DNA of 64,000 nt, taken from NCBI GenBank assembly GCA_020744425.1, contig JAGMUV010000016.1:1364001-1428000 (forward strand). Reading direction: 5' to 3'. The position numbers and the translations under genes were made by a program. The notes under the pieces were generated by a model. It was not told the DNA's origin, made no database searches, and worked only from the letters and a program-made list of their open reading frames with translations. The stretch comes from Dactylonectria macrodidyma. Lineage: Eukaryota; Ascomycota; Sordariomycetes; Hypocreales; Nectriaceae. Shown here one piece after another: positions 1 to 10,184 of the stretch (positions within the stretch are counted from its first letter, which is position 1; the number at the start of each line of letters is the position of its first letter).

Positions 1-486
1 TCTAAAGCATGGTGCAAAAACGCCAAATCTCATACCGCGAGCTTCAACATGATATCGTACTTCCAGCGGCGAAGAGCTCCGCAAAAATGCTAGCACAAGC
101 ACTGCGACGTTGTTTTCGTCGTGTCGATCGACCTATCGCGCCTACAGCAATACTCGTCCCACAACCTGTCCGCACATGTCCTCGTAGCGCACGGTCTAGA
201 GTTTCCTTCCGACGGCCACCACCTGCTGATCCCGACAGAAATGTACGCGAATTTTGTGTTGAAATCGGTTCTGTCGATAAATTTCCATGATCCGTCGTTG
301 TTGCCTGCCGGCTACGAGACTGGCGCCAGTTTGATCCTGAGTGCGGACAGATGGCACAGCAGGGAAGCCGTGAAGCCTGCTGTTATTTTTTCTTGCTTGT
401 CCCGGTCACGCGCTGTGGCAAGCATCGATCCAGAAGGCTTACTTCGCGACGCGAGAGGCCTCAAAACTCTACTTGATCAGAACTGA
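1..486 (+). pseudogene. 3' end of a broken gene entering from the left edge
   Basis: Reading in the frame of base 1, the sequence is open except for one TAG at 91-93 and then runs to a TGA at 484-486. The roughly 130 residues after the TAG look like real protein, with mixed hydrophobic and charged residues, a VAHGLEFPSDGHH stretch and the ending LKTLLDQN. There is no ATG just after the TAG. A 5' splice-like GTACTT at 56 would give only a 38-base intron and would break the frame. I therefore read this as the end of a gene with a nonsense codon, or an exon whose upstream part lies outside the window. The product is not recognised. A C-to-T change (CAG to TAG) would explain the stop, but this is inference. 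Confidence 0.35.
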
Positions 487-930
487 CCCCGAGACTGTAG
501 GGACCAGTCGAAGCAGTTCAGTAAGGGTACTAGTTGCTGATCGTGGTTCTTGATTCGGGCAGCCCGTACGAGACGTTGCTGCTCGTCGTCGGTCTTGAGT
601 CGCCCACTTACATGACGCGTTGCTGTTCAGAGACAATGCAGGGCACTCCATCGAATTCGGCCGCGACTCGACTCGCCCCGGTTGATGGATACGGAACGCT
701 GCATGCTTCATGCCATTGTTCATTGCGCGCAAGCATAGGGTATAGGGCACTCACTACATACTTGTGTAGGTATTTCTACGCAAAATGTAAAAAGGACCAC
801 TATCCCGCATATCATCGGCACGAAGGATGCTCGTGTACGCGGATGTTTCTCTTCCGTGCCTAGGGTAGGAGAATGGCTCATATTTTGGTACTGCTACATC
901 CAATCCTCATCTTAAGATCGCAGCATATGT
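487..930. other. No gene seen
   Basis: Short overlapping ORFs on both strands have low-complexity or random-looking translations. No repeat or RNA gene was recognised. Confidence 0.5.
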
Positions 931-1197
931 TCAATACTTTTTCCTGTTCTTGCACCCATATGTTCTGATGATCCGGAACTTGTGAAGCGTAATCTTCTCC
1001 CAGGAAGAGTCGTGAAATATTTCGAGCACAGGGGCCACCTCCTTCTTACATGCCGGGCAGACCCTTGAATTCCTTAGCATCCTACGTAGATCGTGACTGT
1101 GAAACAACTTCTTCTTGCAACACCGGAGGCGCACAATACCAATGATGCATTCCCCTTTGTTTCGGTGGCGTACACCGGGCTCTAACACTACCAGCAA
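931..1197 (-). CDS. RING-like zinc-finger ORF fragment
   Basis: An 88-codon open frame whose middle resembles the second half of a RING finger: a CC pair, then FHSHDLRRML, then CPAC followed by basic residues. That is the usual order of the Cys/His core and the final CPxC knuckle of RING ubiquitin ligases. The first knuckle is incomplete (a single Cys in ECIIG). The frame starts at TTG and has no upstream ATG, so the true start would need an upstream exon that I cannot place. It could be a degraded RING protein or a chance match. There is no supporting neighbour. Confidence 0.3.
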   Translation of the reverse strand: MLVVLEPGVRHRNKGECIIGIVRLRCCKKKLFHSHDLRRMLRNSRVCPACKKEVAPVLEIFHDSSWEKITLHKFRIIRTYGCKNRKKY

Positions 1198-2380
1198 CTG
1201 CCTTCTAGACGAATCTGCTACTCACTTCTCCGAGAGGACAGGTCCGTGTAAGTCTTCGCATACATTTTTGTTAGCTATAGAGTAGTAGTTGGGTGGCGAC
1301 TGAGGCTTCGAATTGCACAAGCCCGATCGAAAGTTGATCGAGGATATAGATACCGTAACCAAGAGAAGCATATCAGCAGGAGAGTATGAATATTTATCCC
1401 GTTATAGCCATAACGTACAGCATCGAGGACACTATATCGGCATGAATGCTGTCATCCCGGTTCATAACATGACGCGCACCGGCCGGGCACCACAAATCAC
1501 GAACATCCAACTGACATTTTCAGAACTTCCTTGGCACGAAGTGTGGGCCAAGAAGCCCTATCTTCAGAAATTTGACTGTATCCGAATTCTGAGCTTAGCC
1601 TTTATGTTTGTGCTGGGTGTCGTTTCGGTACGCTGCTGTGGCAAACTAATCGCTCAATCAAGCAACGGAAAGTGTGCCTGGGCTAGTTATTTTTTTCTGC
1701 TTGTCGACGACTCAACAGCCGGCAAGCAGCAGTAGCTGTGAGGTGCTTGTACCATTGACCTCTAGATTGCACTTCGTGCACTATTAGACTGTAATGTACA
1801 TATTACACCACAACATGTTTGCGATCTTTAACAGTGCCAAGGCATACGTGACTGCGTATTGTCTTAGCGTGAGAGACACTTGTGAGTTAGTCTAGATGAT
1901 TTGACACAACACGACAGCACCGGCGAAGTATCTACCATACACCTCCGTCTCACGACACAAAGAGTAGCTGAGATAGTGACGGGCTCTCTCGGGTTTAACC
2001 TCGGAAAAAGCGGCATATTGGCTGTGCCTGTTTTCTTACTTCGACTATTGTACGTTAAATAAGTGGAGGGCAGAGACAGAGAGTGGGTCATCCACATAAT
2101 AGCGGCTCGTGCCTGTCCTTGGTGAACAAACGTTGTCAACCTTTCCCCTATCCCTGACATAAATGTCTAGGGTGTGTCGACTTTAGTCACAGTACTCACG
2201 GTTACTAGAGCCAAATTACCGTAGCATTTCGCATGACGTAACCTGAGGGACATCGAGACTAAACCAAGGTACGAAACATGTCAAAACGCTGCTCAACTTT
2301 ATCTTCACGTCATCACTTGTGTGGACAAGAGGTTGGCGAAGGTATATAGTTTGCAACGTGGAGGTCCAGCAAGGGCGCAA
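1198..2380. other. Intergenic; one ATG-poor ORF
   Basis: The only long open frame is 1313-1735 (+), 140 codons starting at TTG, with a hydrophobic stretch near its end (SLAFMFVLGVVSV). It matches nothing I know, so I do not call it a gene. The rest, including the 5' flank of the secreted-protein gene, shows no repeat. Confidence 0.4.
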
Positions 2381-3289
2381 ATGAAGCGCGCTGGTGTTAC
2401 ATGGCTCGCTCTCCTCCTGCTTTTGCGCGTGGCCTACGCCCAGGTTACGGGTGAATGCTTGATCGGACTGGTTCTGTACGCGGGCGAATCAACCGAATTC
2501 TTGAGCCCAAATGCCAACCTTACCTGTCGGGAAGCAGATGTGTTCTTCTCCAACGGCAGTCAGCATCAGAAGATCCCTGTCACGAACAGCCAACCGCCCT
2601 GCACCGAGTATCCCCTGATACACTTGTCGCTGCCGGACGATGCTCCCTTGGGGCCGGGGAAGATAGTGTGGGAATGTGACGAAGGTGGCCCTGCCGCGTG
2701 CCAGGTCATATCTGTTCAGGCCGCGACTCTAGTCCCCGCTACAGCTACCGAATACTACCTGAGTCAAGAATGCGTCACCGATTATCCGCGAACGAGCTTG
2801 GCCCCAACTTCGAGTCAGCCCCCAGTGACTACGAGTGGTGTCGGCGCCGACAGTTTCTCTACTCCTGTGGACACCCTCCAGGAATCCCAAGACGCATCGC
2901 AAGTTTCCGACGGCGCCGTAGCCACACAGACACAGACAAACAACACGCCAGTTAGTCTGAGTCTGATCTCTGACGGAGCATATCTAGCACCAAACGCGAC
3001 AGGGGTCGCCACGACACCAGCTCTCGGACAAGGACAACCTCCTCTTTCATCTGGTAGCTTGTCTGGGCAAGTACTCGTAACACCATCGCCATACGAGGAT
3101 ACCGTGGCCACACAGGCCCTCGAAACAGCCCCACCACAAGGTACTGGTACAGATGTTCCGCTAACAGATGCGTCGTCTTACGCCGAGCCTACATCGGCCT
3201 ACCAAGACACTTCAGCGATGTCCTCGAGCGATGCCCTCGGCCAAGACGGGTCCTCTCCTTTGATTGTCCAGTGTATATGCCAGTGCTGA
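2381..3289 (+). CDS. Secreted Ser/Thr-rich cell-surface-type protein
   Basis: The frame opens at a GTG at 2321, but the first ATG is at 2381. Starting there gives 302 aa with a textbook signal peptide: Lys-Arg, a run of hydrophobic residues around 7-16, and an AYA-Q cleavage site near residue 20. The next 110 residues hold several Cys and two N-glycosylation sites (NLT, NGS) and look like a small folded domain. From about residue 135 to the end the protein is Ser/Thr/Pro/Gln-rich and probably O-glycosylated, as in fungal wall-associated proteins. It ends in a CICQC cluster rather than a hydrophobic GPI-anchor tail, so it is more likely released than anchored. No intron is needed. The family is not recognised. 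Confidence 0.55.
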   Translation: MKRAGVTWLALLLLLRVAYAQVTGECLIGLVLYAGESTEFLSPNANLTCREADVFFSNGSQHQKIPVTNSQPPCTEYPLIHLSLPDDAPLGPGKIVWECDEGGPAACQVISVQAATLVPATATEYYLSQECVTDYPRTSLAPTSSQPPVTTSGVGADSFSTPVDTLQESQDASQVSDGAVATQTQTNNTPVSLSLISDGAYLAPNATGVATTPALGQGQPPLSSGSLSGQVLVTPSPYEDTVATQALETAPPQGTGTDVPLTDASSYAEPTSAYQDTSAMSSSDALGQDGSSPLIVQCICQC

Positions 3290-3720
3290 TTGGTCATATT
3301 TTGTCAGTGGAGAAGATGATGATGGTCTTCAGTTTAGCTCGCGTCGATCGGATCGTGCTTGTCTTGCGGGTCAGATTGTTCGAGCAGTAGGTCCAATGCT
3401 TCATTCTCTTTTTTTCTTGTTCCAGTACTTTCTCGCTTAATTGATTACCATGACATTTGATTGTTTGCAAAAAATTCTCCTAGCTCCCAAGAAAAATATT
3501 CTTAGTGCCCAGCCTATGATGAATGTAAATTTATGCATGTCGCCCGACACGCTTCCGTTGATCACTCCGAAATTCCGACTAGTTAGATAAATTAATATGT
3601 AAGGCCAATAGTCCAGCACATTGTTCTTATTCTACTTGAAAATTCAAGCTTGAATGTAAAGCCTTATGCGGAGCGATGTCTCCGCATCGACTACGTGATC
3701 GGCTGCATCGACTACACAGT
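3290..3720. other. Intergenic spacer
   Basis: 3' flank of the secreted-protein gene up to the retrotransposon. It is AT-leaning, with no convincing ORF. Confidence 0.5.
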
Positions 3721-3724
3721 GAAC

Positions 3725-3985
3725 TGTTGGATAACTCAGGTATCCTGCTGTTATAGCAATTGCTCTTTCGGGCGGGTGAGACGTCAAAACCGTGATGGTT
3801 AACTTGGTGTTTTACTTGATGTCTAAAGAACAGAATCTAGGCTAGGTAATAGGGCCACGAAGTGGCCCTATATCTAGCAGGGAGGCACCTGCACGTGCCC
3901 TTACAGCTGTTACTAGCTGTGGTCTACACACGTGGGTGCCTACGATCCTGGCGCTAGCCCTGGCAGTGTTAGTGATATTCCAACA
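3725..3985 (-). repeat. 3' LTR of the copia element
   Basis: 261 bp with TG...CA ends. It contains a perfect small inverted repeat around TAGGGCCACGAAGTGGCCCTA and a second imperfect one (GGCACCTGCACGTG with ACACGTGGGTGCC). It reads the same as the copy at 9836-10096. Confidence 0.92.
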
Positions 3986-4021
3986 CTGGCAGTCTTCAAT
4001 TTTGTGCCAGGGCCCAGGATC
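3944..4021. repeat. Long imperfect hairpin across the 3' LTR/internal junction
   Basis: The arm 3944-3965 (GATCCTGG...CCCTGGCA) pairs with 4005-4021 (TGCCAGGGCCCAGGATC), apart from 5 extra bases in the left arm. An inner hairpin (CAGTGTT 3964-3970 with AACACTG 3982-3988) sits on the LTR end itself. The partner arm lies in internal sequence, so the fold exists only at the 3' LTR junction. Confidence 0.6.
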
Positions 4022-4184
4022 ACCTAGATATATAAAAGAAGCAGTAATTCCCGCAAGCCTGATTCCGTAACTGCGTATTCAGCATCGCAGCTCCGGCGCC
4101 CGTATCTCGGCCGGAGCTTCCTGGTCCTGTTAGGGCTGCGCCCGCGCAGCCAGCTCTTGGGACAGCTGGTTCTTATGAAAATCA

Positions 4185-7100
4185 TCACCTTGCGACCCAT
4201 CCCTCCATCCGAATCACAGCAGTTGCCGTATCCATGAAGCGCTCCAACGCCTTGTTGCAGCTGTTCTTAGTAAAGGCATCTGCTAGGTTGTCTTCACCGC
4301 TGATCCAACGGATCTCAAACAGCTCTCGGCGTTCGTATGACTGCCGAAGTGCCATTATATCGACCATCAGCCGTTTCTCTTGCGTTGTTCCGAGCTTTAC
4401 CAGGCACTCGTATAGTGAGTACGAATCGGTGCATGCAATGGTGGGTACTGCTGGGAGATCCAGGCGTTCTAGCACTTGATTGATGGTGTTTGTAATAACG
4501 TAGGCCATATCTACGCCTGCCACCATGCCATAGACCTCTGAAGCCAAGGAACTACGGGTAATGCGTTTGCACTTTGTGGAGCTGTAATGCACAAGGTTGC
4601 CAGTTAGCGTAAAGGTATCGTCGCTAACTGCTGTTTCGTTGCCTAGGATGATCGCAAATCCAAGCTGAGATGTCAGGTCAGGGTTATTTGCTAGAGACCC
4701 GTCTACGAAGACGAACAGCTTCGCAGTTGACAGGTCGATGGGCAGGTACCGGATGCCGCGGTCTTGGTGGTCTATTTGCCATTGCAGACGCTGATTCAGC
4801 GCCTTCGCCTGCTCGAGAGTTGGCTCTTGGTGCTGCGCTGCAGCAGACAGGTCGTAGCAGGCCTCGGGTTGGCAGATGGATGCAATGTATGCACCGCGCG
4901 CACGCTGTTCGGTGTACTGGGCCTTGATGGAAGCAGCGGTTGATTCAGGGGTGATCTCTAGGAGCTGCAGCTTTTCGCCTTGCCCCTTTTGCCGTAGTTG
5001 TATGATACCGGTTGCTGCACACAGTGTGATGGTCCCGCCGTTGAAGGCAAGCGGTTTGTCCGGTTGTAGGCGTTCCTTGGGCTTTGCGGTAAAGCTGGCT
5101 GCCTGCAAGGCAGTATCTTCATGTCGGTCAAACGCTTCATCTGACACGCCGATGGTGTCGTCCGTTTGCATGCCAACGATGCCGAAGTGCTGGTTTTCCT
5201 TGGTAGTTATAAGCAGGCACGGGTCGTACGTAGATGTTTCCATCTGGAGCTTTTCTCTATGGTGGGCGTAGTACGTGGCCCACCAGTAAGTGCCTGCCTC
5301 GGCGATGCCGTACAGCGGTTTCACCACCTTCATGATGGTGTTGTCCGGGTAGTGGTGCTGTATCTGTGTCGGCAGCTTGGCGAGGATGGTGCGGTTCAGC
5401 GGCATAGCCGCCTGGACATACGCCTGCGTGATGTCTCGTAGCCATAGGTGCTGGCCACGAAGTAGCAGAGATGGTGCAAGTGCGAGGATCAACCGTTGGC
5501 TGGACCGTTGAATTGTAGGTGCTTGCGTTAAAATAGTGCGTTTTCCGTCGTCTGCGAAGCCCTGGATGACGAGGCGTGACTTCTCGTAGGGCTGTGAGGT
5601 GCCCTTGCCTTTGAGTTCGTTGACGATCCGGGAGCGGAAGATGCGGGTGCCCGAGTGCTGTTTCGGATCGAATGGAACGAACTCAAATACGCCTCTGCTG
5701 ATGAGGGCGTCGATCTCCTTGTACGTGGATGCTACAAACGGCTCTCCAGGAGCTGTTATAATGCCTTCAGCACGCAATATAGCAACCAAGGCCTGATCGT
5801 CCTGTTCCTTCGACGATAGGTACGCTACCGTACACACGATGGGCAAGCTGACGTCCGTTTCGCTGATGTATACGGAGTGCTGTTGTGGCGGTTCGTCCTG
5901 TTCCACGGGGGCAAGTGGGTGTTTTCTGGGACGCCCGCGTCTCCGTCTTTGGGGAATTGGGTCTTGTGAGGTCGCCTGCTGCGGGAGATGTGACTTCCCG
6001 GGTCGACCTGGGCCACGTCTGGGCTGGGCTTGGGCTTGGGGGGGGGTATCGGGCGTAGTAGAAACGATGATCTCGTCGTGGATAGTGTTATTTTCGGCTG
6101 CTATTACTGCTGACGTAGGTGATGTAGTAAGCACTTGGTCTTCGGGATCATCGTGCCATGGCTTGACGGCAGTAGAGCGGAAGTCTCGTGGGCCGTGTGG
6201 CAGTTGCAGAGTGCAAGTCTGGCCAGCAGTTGCAATCAGGGTAAAAGGGCCTTGCCATCCCTTGTTCTCGCGCCACACGCGGACCTGTGATTGCAGTGGT
6301 AGGCTGATCGTAGGGGCCATGTCAGGCCCGTTGCGGGCGGCCAGCGCTTCCTGGACCTTGCGTTTGGCTTGTAGGTGCTGCAGTTCCTTCATTGCTTTGT
6401 GAATTGCTGCAGCCCTCCGCACGTTAGATGGTGAGGGTGGTGAATCCTCGGTTATCCGTGGGTAGGAGCCAAAAACCAACAGTGTAGGCACAAGGCCGTT
6501 AGGGCCAGCAGTGTCATTGATAGCTTTGACGGCCATCTGGAGGGCGCTCTCTGGTAACACGGTATTGTCTGCTGATCTGATGATATAGTAGGCTCGCCGT
6601 AGTGCAGGGTGGGCTCGTTCGATCTTGCCAATGCTGTTATGTGCCTCAATAGGCACTTCCTTGACGCTGATTCCTGCAGCTCTTGCTGCCGCCTTGAATT
6701 CTGCGGCGTGGAAGTTGGTGCCGGCGTCGCAAACGATCCAGTCAGGGGGTCCTTGGTAAACATCTATCCAGCATAGGCGCAGTGCGTCCCACGTGTCTTG
6801 TGCTGATAGACTGCGGAGGAAACGGGCTGCCGTAAAGGATGTAGCTGTATCCACGACATGTAACACTTTGCCGTCGTCTAGGGTGACGACGTCAACCACA
6901 ATCTCGTAGTTGAACTCGTAGTCGTCGCGCAATGTGAATTTGAAGCGGTTAGGCGGTGTCCCGTGTAGCTGACATTGGCTGCAGATGTCCGTGAGGGCTC
7001 TAATAGCGTTGATTTCCACGTCGTGGCCTGCTTTATATAGCAGGTCATATAGGCGTTGCACGGATGGATGGCCACATCGGCGGTGTACTCGACGTAGCTC

Positions 7101-9362
7101 GGCCTCTGTCAGGTGGTTGAACGCCAGTGGTATCTCTGGCTGTAATAGCATCCATGGGTGGCCCCATTTGCGGATGACTGGTACAGTAAGTGCCCCTTTT
7201 CGAAGGACATTGGCTAGGTTATCAAATGTGATGCCCATGCGGTCCATGTCTGCTAAGCAGAGCAGAAACGGCGTATCTGCTGGCACCACGTGAAACACCA
7301 TCTGACCAAGCGGTGTAGGCACGTCGATCGTGCCTGTGGAGTAGGTAGGGGGCCCGGCTCCGAAGGTGATCTTGGAGCCTGCTGCTGTCTGGTTCAATGC
7401 TAGGCTTGGGAGCTGTTTTTGCAGTGCTATGAACTGCTGGTTGCCAGCAGTAGAAAGACCGGAAGCTCCTGTGTCTGGCAATATCCCCTGAAAAATGTCT
7501 CTGTACCGGGCCTGCAGTGTAAATGCATATGCGGATTCCGTCGTATATGTGGGAGCAGTCGGGAGACGGCCTGTGAAGGCGTGGTACATTGCCTGATTAG
7601 CTAGTTGGTTAGCGAGGGCGGGGCCATCAATCGTCGTTGTCGATGTGAAGTAGCTGGTGAAGAACTGTTGGGAGTCTTCCCACGCAGCATCCTCTTCGCT
7701 GCTAGGCTCGTTGTTCCTGCTGTCTGCGAGTTCCTGGAAGTACTGCTGTACGAGATCAGGGCTGCCGCTGCGTGACAGCGTTACAGTTGGTTCAGGGCCT
7801 TCGTGCCACGTTAAAAACGCCTTGTAGGAGGATTGCGAAGTGCTGGTGGCTGCCCTGTTGGTCCTGAATTTCCGGTAGGCCTGTGTTCGTTCGTCTGCTG
7901 TATGCCTTGTGGACCAGCAGTCGGGCTTGTTGCAGACGTAACACTTCTTGCTCTGGGAGCTGGGATTAGAGCCGCGGTTGCCGTACTTCGTATCTCTCCC
8001 TTGGCCACGGAACGTTCGGTCCGTCCAGTACTGTACTGGGTTGCTGGTGGGTTCTTGAGGGAGCGTTGCAGCGGTATGGAAATGCTGCGTTGACGCTGCT
8101 AGCTTAATAGAACCGCGGATCTGTTGGATAACGCCCTCGCAATCTACTGCAGGTCGGTATAGCGCGTTGGCGCACTCGGGTTGGCCGTAGCAGGCGTTGA
8201 TGATTTGCTCCTTGAGAGCAATTCTGCTGCCACTGACCGTAGGTAGTGCGCTGTGGAGTAATGTTATCCTTTCCAGTAGTAACTCGAAGACTTCGCTCTT
8301 TGACTTTGCTGGGTGCTCGGTTATCATCTTCGCAAGTGTAATAGACCGCCACTCTGACAGGTACGTCTGCTGCATCTCTTCGGGCTCGAAGTGCTGTAAC
8401 GTCTGTTGTACCATGTGTGTGAACTGCATTACTGGGCGGGTCCGGGCGAGGTTCGAGAAGTAAAAGCGTAATGCCCGTCCCTTCAGCATCAGGGAGAATA
8501 CATGTGAAAATTGCGTCTGCGGAATTGAAACTTTACCGCAGAAGTCCCGGAAAATCAGCAGCTTGTTCTCTAACACGTCATATATGTCGCCACCGTATTT
8601 GTTGTCGTCGGTGTACATCTTAGAGAGGTCTGTCACCTGCCGTGAGGTAGGGACATCTGGCTCCGTGGGTGTGTCAGTTGCTGTTAACGGTGCTGTATGT
8701 CGTGGGGTGTCATACTGCAGCTGCTGCTGCTGCTGGTGATGTATAGCTGGGGCTGGAGGTGGAGTGGTATTCTCGGGGCTTGGCAACTGCAGTTGCAGTG
8801 GCCGTACTGGGGCTGTGACTGCTGCCTTCGCAAGGACTGCTGGGTCCTCCTTGAGGTGTTCCCTGAATCTGGGGATCTTGTCGAGGTTGTTGAGGAACCT
8901 GGGGTATTTGCTAGCAGTTTGTTCGATCTCTAGGTCTGTCCATACGTGGTACTGCTGTAAAGCGGTTGCCACGTTGATGGCGTGGGCCTGGCGGTTGGTG
9001 CCCATCCATATACCTTGTTCTAGCATGAACGACCTTAGTATCTTGCAGGCTTTCTTGTTGACCCGGAAGTGCTGTTCTTCAAACTCTTCGAAGTCATCAT
9101 AGGCTCGGGCCCATAGGTAACGGCCGTACAAGCCCTGGCGCTTATAGGCTGTTACATTGAAGAGAATGAAGGAGCCGATGTGCTGTTCCGAAGGTGGGTT
9201 ACTTTCATCGTCCAGATCTAGCAGGTTGAGTTTGCCCCAAAGTGCTGGATCAATGAAGTCCTGGTATTCCTCGGGAATAGGCGTTCCCCTTGACGTCCCC
9301 TTGAGGGTATCGCCACTGCTGTTGTCGCTGCTCTGGGAGCTGTCTGGCGTCTCTGATGTCAT
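4185..9362 (-). CDS. Ty1/copia Gag-Pol polyprotein
   Basis: One intact 1,725-aa frame starting at an ATG. Order seen: Gag-like helical region (about 30-430); a zinc knuckle at 474-488 spaced C-x2-C-x4-C-x4-H rather than the usual CCHC; aspartic protease with DTGAS near 630; integrase HHCC (H760, H765, C794, C797) and catalytic D824, D879, E915; a basic linker with two AT-hook-like motifs (GPGRPGK near 1117, RRGRPRK near 1141); reverse transcriptase with D1310 and an MQTDD catalytic box (D1401, D1402) in place of YVDD; RNase H with D1554, E1609, D1646 and D1695. All catalytic residues are present, so the product could be active. It should assemble virus-like particles, copy its RNA and integrate the cDNA. 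No frameshift separates gag and pol, so their ratio must be set some other way. The 5' leader is 9363-9835. Confidence 0.93.
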   Translation of the reverse strand: MTSETPDSSQSSDNSSGDTLKGTSRGTPIPEEYQDFIDPALWGKLNLLDLDDESNPPSEQHIGSFILFNVTAYKRQGLYGRYLWARAYDDFEEFEEQHFRVNKKACKILRSFMLEQGIWMGTNRQAHAINVATALQQYHVWTDLEIEQTASKYPRFLNNLDKIPRFREHLKEDPAVLAKAAVTAPVRPLQLQLPSPENTTPPPAPAIHHQQQQQLQYDTPRHTAPLTATDTPTEPDVPTSRQVTDLSKMYTDDNKYGGDIYDVLENKLLIFRDFCGKVSIPQTQFSHVFSLMLKGRALRFYFSNLARTRPVMQFTHMVQQTLQHFEPEEMQQTYLSEWRSITLAKMITEHPAKSKSEVFELLLERITLLHSALPTVSGSRIALKEQIINACYGQPECANALYRPAVDCEGVIQQIRGSIKLAASTQHFHTAATLPQEPTSNPVQYWTDRTFRGQGRDTKYGNRGSNPSSQSKKCYVCNKPDCWSTRHTADERTQAYRKFRTNRAATSTSQSSYKAFLTWHEGPEPTVTLSRSGSPDLVQQYFQELADSRNNEPSSEEDAAWEDSQQFFTSYFTSTTTIDGPALANQLANQAMYHAFTGRLPTAPTYTTESAYAFTLQARYRDIFQGILPDTGASGLSTAGNQQFIALQKQLPSLALNQTAAGSKITFGAGPPTYSTGTIDVPTPLGQMVFHVVPADTPFLLCLADMDRMGITFDNLANVLRKGALTVPVIRKWGHPWMLLQPEIPLAFNHLTEAELRRVHRRCGHPSVQRLYDLLYKAGHDVEINAIRALTDICSQCQLHGTPPNRFKFTLRDDYEFNYEIVVDVVTLDDGKVLHVVDTATSFTAARFLRSLSAQDTWDALRLCWIDVYQGPPDWIVCDAGTNFHAAEFKAAARAAGISVKEVPIEAHNSIGKIERAHPALRRAYYIIRSADNTVLPESALQMAVKAINDTAGPNGLVPTLLVFGSYPRITEDSPPSPSNVRRAAAIHKAMKELQHLQAKRKVQEALAARNGPDMAPTISLPLQSQVRVWRENKGWQGPFTLIATAGQTCTLQLPHGPRDFRSTAVKPWHDDPEDQVLTTSPTSAVIAAENNTIHDEIIVSTTPDTPPQAQAQPRRGPGRPGKSHLPQQATSQDPIPQRRRRGRPRKHPLAPVEQDEPPQQHSVYISETDVSLPIVCTVAYLSSKEQDDQALVAILRAEGIITAPGEPFVASTYKEIDALISRGVFEFVPFDPKQHSGTRIFRSRIVNELKGKGTSQPYEKSRLVIQGFADDGKRTILTQAPTIQRSSQRLILALAPSLLLRGQHLWLRDITQAYVQAAMPLNRTILAKLPTQIQHHYPDNTIMKVVKPLYGIAEAGTYWWATYYAHHREKLQMETSTYDPCLLITTKENQHFGIVGMQTDDTIGVSDEAFDRHEDTALQAASFTAKPKERLQPDKPLAFNGGTITLCAATGIIQLRQKGQGEKLQLLEITPESTAASIKAQYTEQRARGAYIASICQPEACYDLSAAAQHQEPTLEQAKALNQRLQWQIDHQDRGIRYLPIDLSTAKLFVFVDGSLANNPDLTSQLGFAIILGNETAVSDDTFTLTGNLVHYSSTKCKRITRSSLASEVYGMVAGVDMAYVITNTINQVLERLDLPAVPTIACTDSYSLYECLVKLGTTQEKRLMVDIMALRQSYERRELFEIRWISGEDNLADAFTKNSCNKALERFMDTATAVIRMEGWVAR

Positions 9363-9835
9363 CTTAGGTATTGCTTGCTAGCGTACCTTATGAAACCTTA
9401 TGAAACTGATGATGTGATGGTGTGGCTGGCTAGCCCTGATCGGGCTAATGCTGCCCCTTATTGCTTTGTTGTCAGGGTCTCCGGGATTCCCACGTCCTTG
9501 GGTGACGATGGTACTCCGTAGTCTTGTCGATTGTGATCGGGTGGCTGCTGTTGCTGTGGTTATATAACCGTTGAAGCAGCTGTTGTCGTGCGTGATGGAC
9601 GCGCCTAGCTGGGCCTTGGAAGGGGAGCTAGGATGAGGGTGCCGGTGATCTAGCTGGGCCAGTGACGGGGAGCTAGATGAACCGGTTTCCTGGTAGCACA
9701 GTAGCTACGATAGTGAGGGGCTGTTGGCGCGTAATGGGCCGAAGCCAGCTATATCGTAACTGCTGTCTCTTCTGATGAACCTTGCTGATCTGCGGTATTC
9801 TGAGTGGTGGACCTGGTAGGTTAACCACTGATCAG
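9363..9835 (-). other. 5' leader of the copia element with candidate primer-binding site
   Basis: 473 bp between the 5' LTR and the polyprotein ATG. The minus strand just inside the LTR reads CTGATCAGTGGTTAACC. A TGG that could pair with a tRNA CCA end starts 8 bases in, so the primer-binding site may be offset or use an internal tRNA fragment. I cannot assign the tRNA. Confidence 0.35.
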
Positions 9836-10096
9836 TGTTGGATAACTCAGGTATCCTGCTGTTATAGCAATTGCTCTTTCGGGCGGGTGAGACGTCAAAA
9901 CCGTGATGGTTAACTTGGTGTTTTACTTGATGTCTAAAGAACAGAATCTAGGCTAGGTAATAGGGCCACGAAGTGGCCCTATATCTAGCAGGGAGGCACC
10001 TGCACGTGCCCTTACAGCTGTTACTAGCTGTGGTCTACACACGTGGGTGCCTACGATCCTGGCGCTAGCCCTGGCAGTGTTAGTGATATTCCAACA
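9836..10096 (-). repeat. 5' LTR of the copia element
   Basis: 261 bp, matching 3725-3985 throughout. On the minus strand it is the upstream LTR and should carry the promoter. It is followed at 10097 by GAAC, the target duplication. Confidence 0.92.
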
Positions 10097-10184
10097 GAAC
10101 GCAAACTAGATGGTTCATGGTCCCGCCTGCCAACCTAGAAGACCCCACATGTTGCACCTGCACAGAACTGGGGCGTCGCACATA

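Larger units (their letters stand above)
3725..10096 (-). mobile_element. Complete Ty1/copia LTR retrotransposon
   Basis: A 6,372-bp element bounded by two direct repeats of 261 bp that read as identical (3725-3985 and 9836-10096). Each begins TGTTGGATA and ends TATTCCAACA, the short inverted termini typical of LTRs. The element lies on the minus strand, so 9836-10096 is the 5' LTR. It is flanked by GAAC on both sides (3721-3724 and 10097-10100), a 4-bp target duplication; copia elements usually give 5. Apparently identical LTRs, matching flanks and one uninterrupted polyprotein frame point to a recent insertion that may still be active. The protease-integrase-RT-RNase H order places it in Ty1/copia (Pseudoviridae-like), not gypsy. 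Confidence 0.93.

Noticed and set aside
3721..3724. Possible 5-bp target duplication of the copia element
   Set aside because: Only GAAC matches; the fifth base differs on either side, so 4 bp is all that can be claimed.
5839..6402. 187-codon plus-strand ORF inside the copia element
   Set aside because: Antisense shadow of the intact polyprotein; Cys/Trp/Arg-rich translation with no motif.
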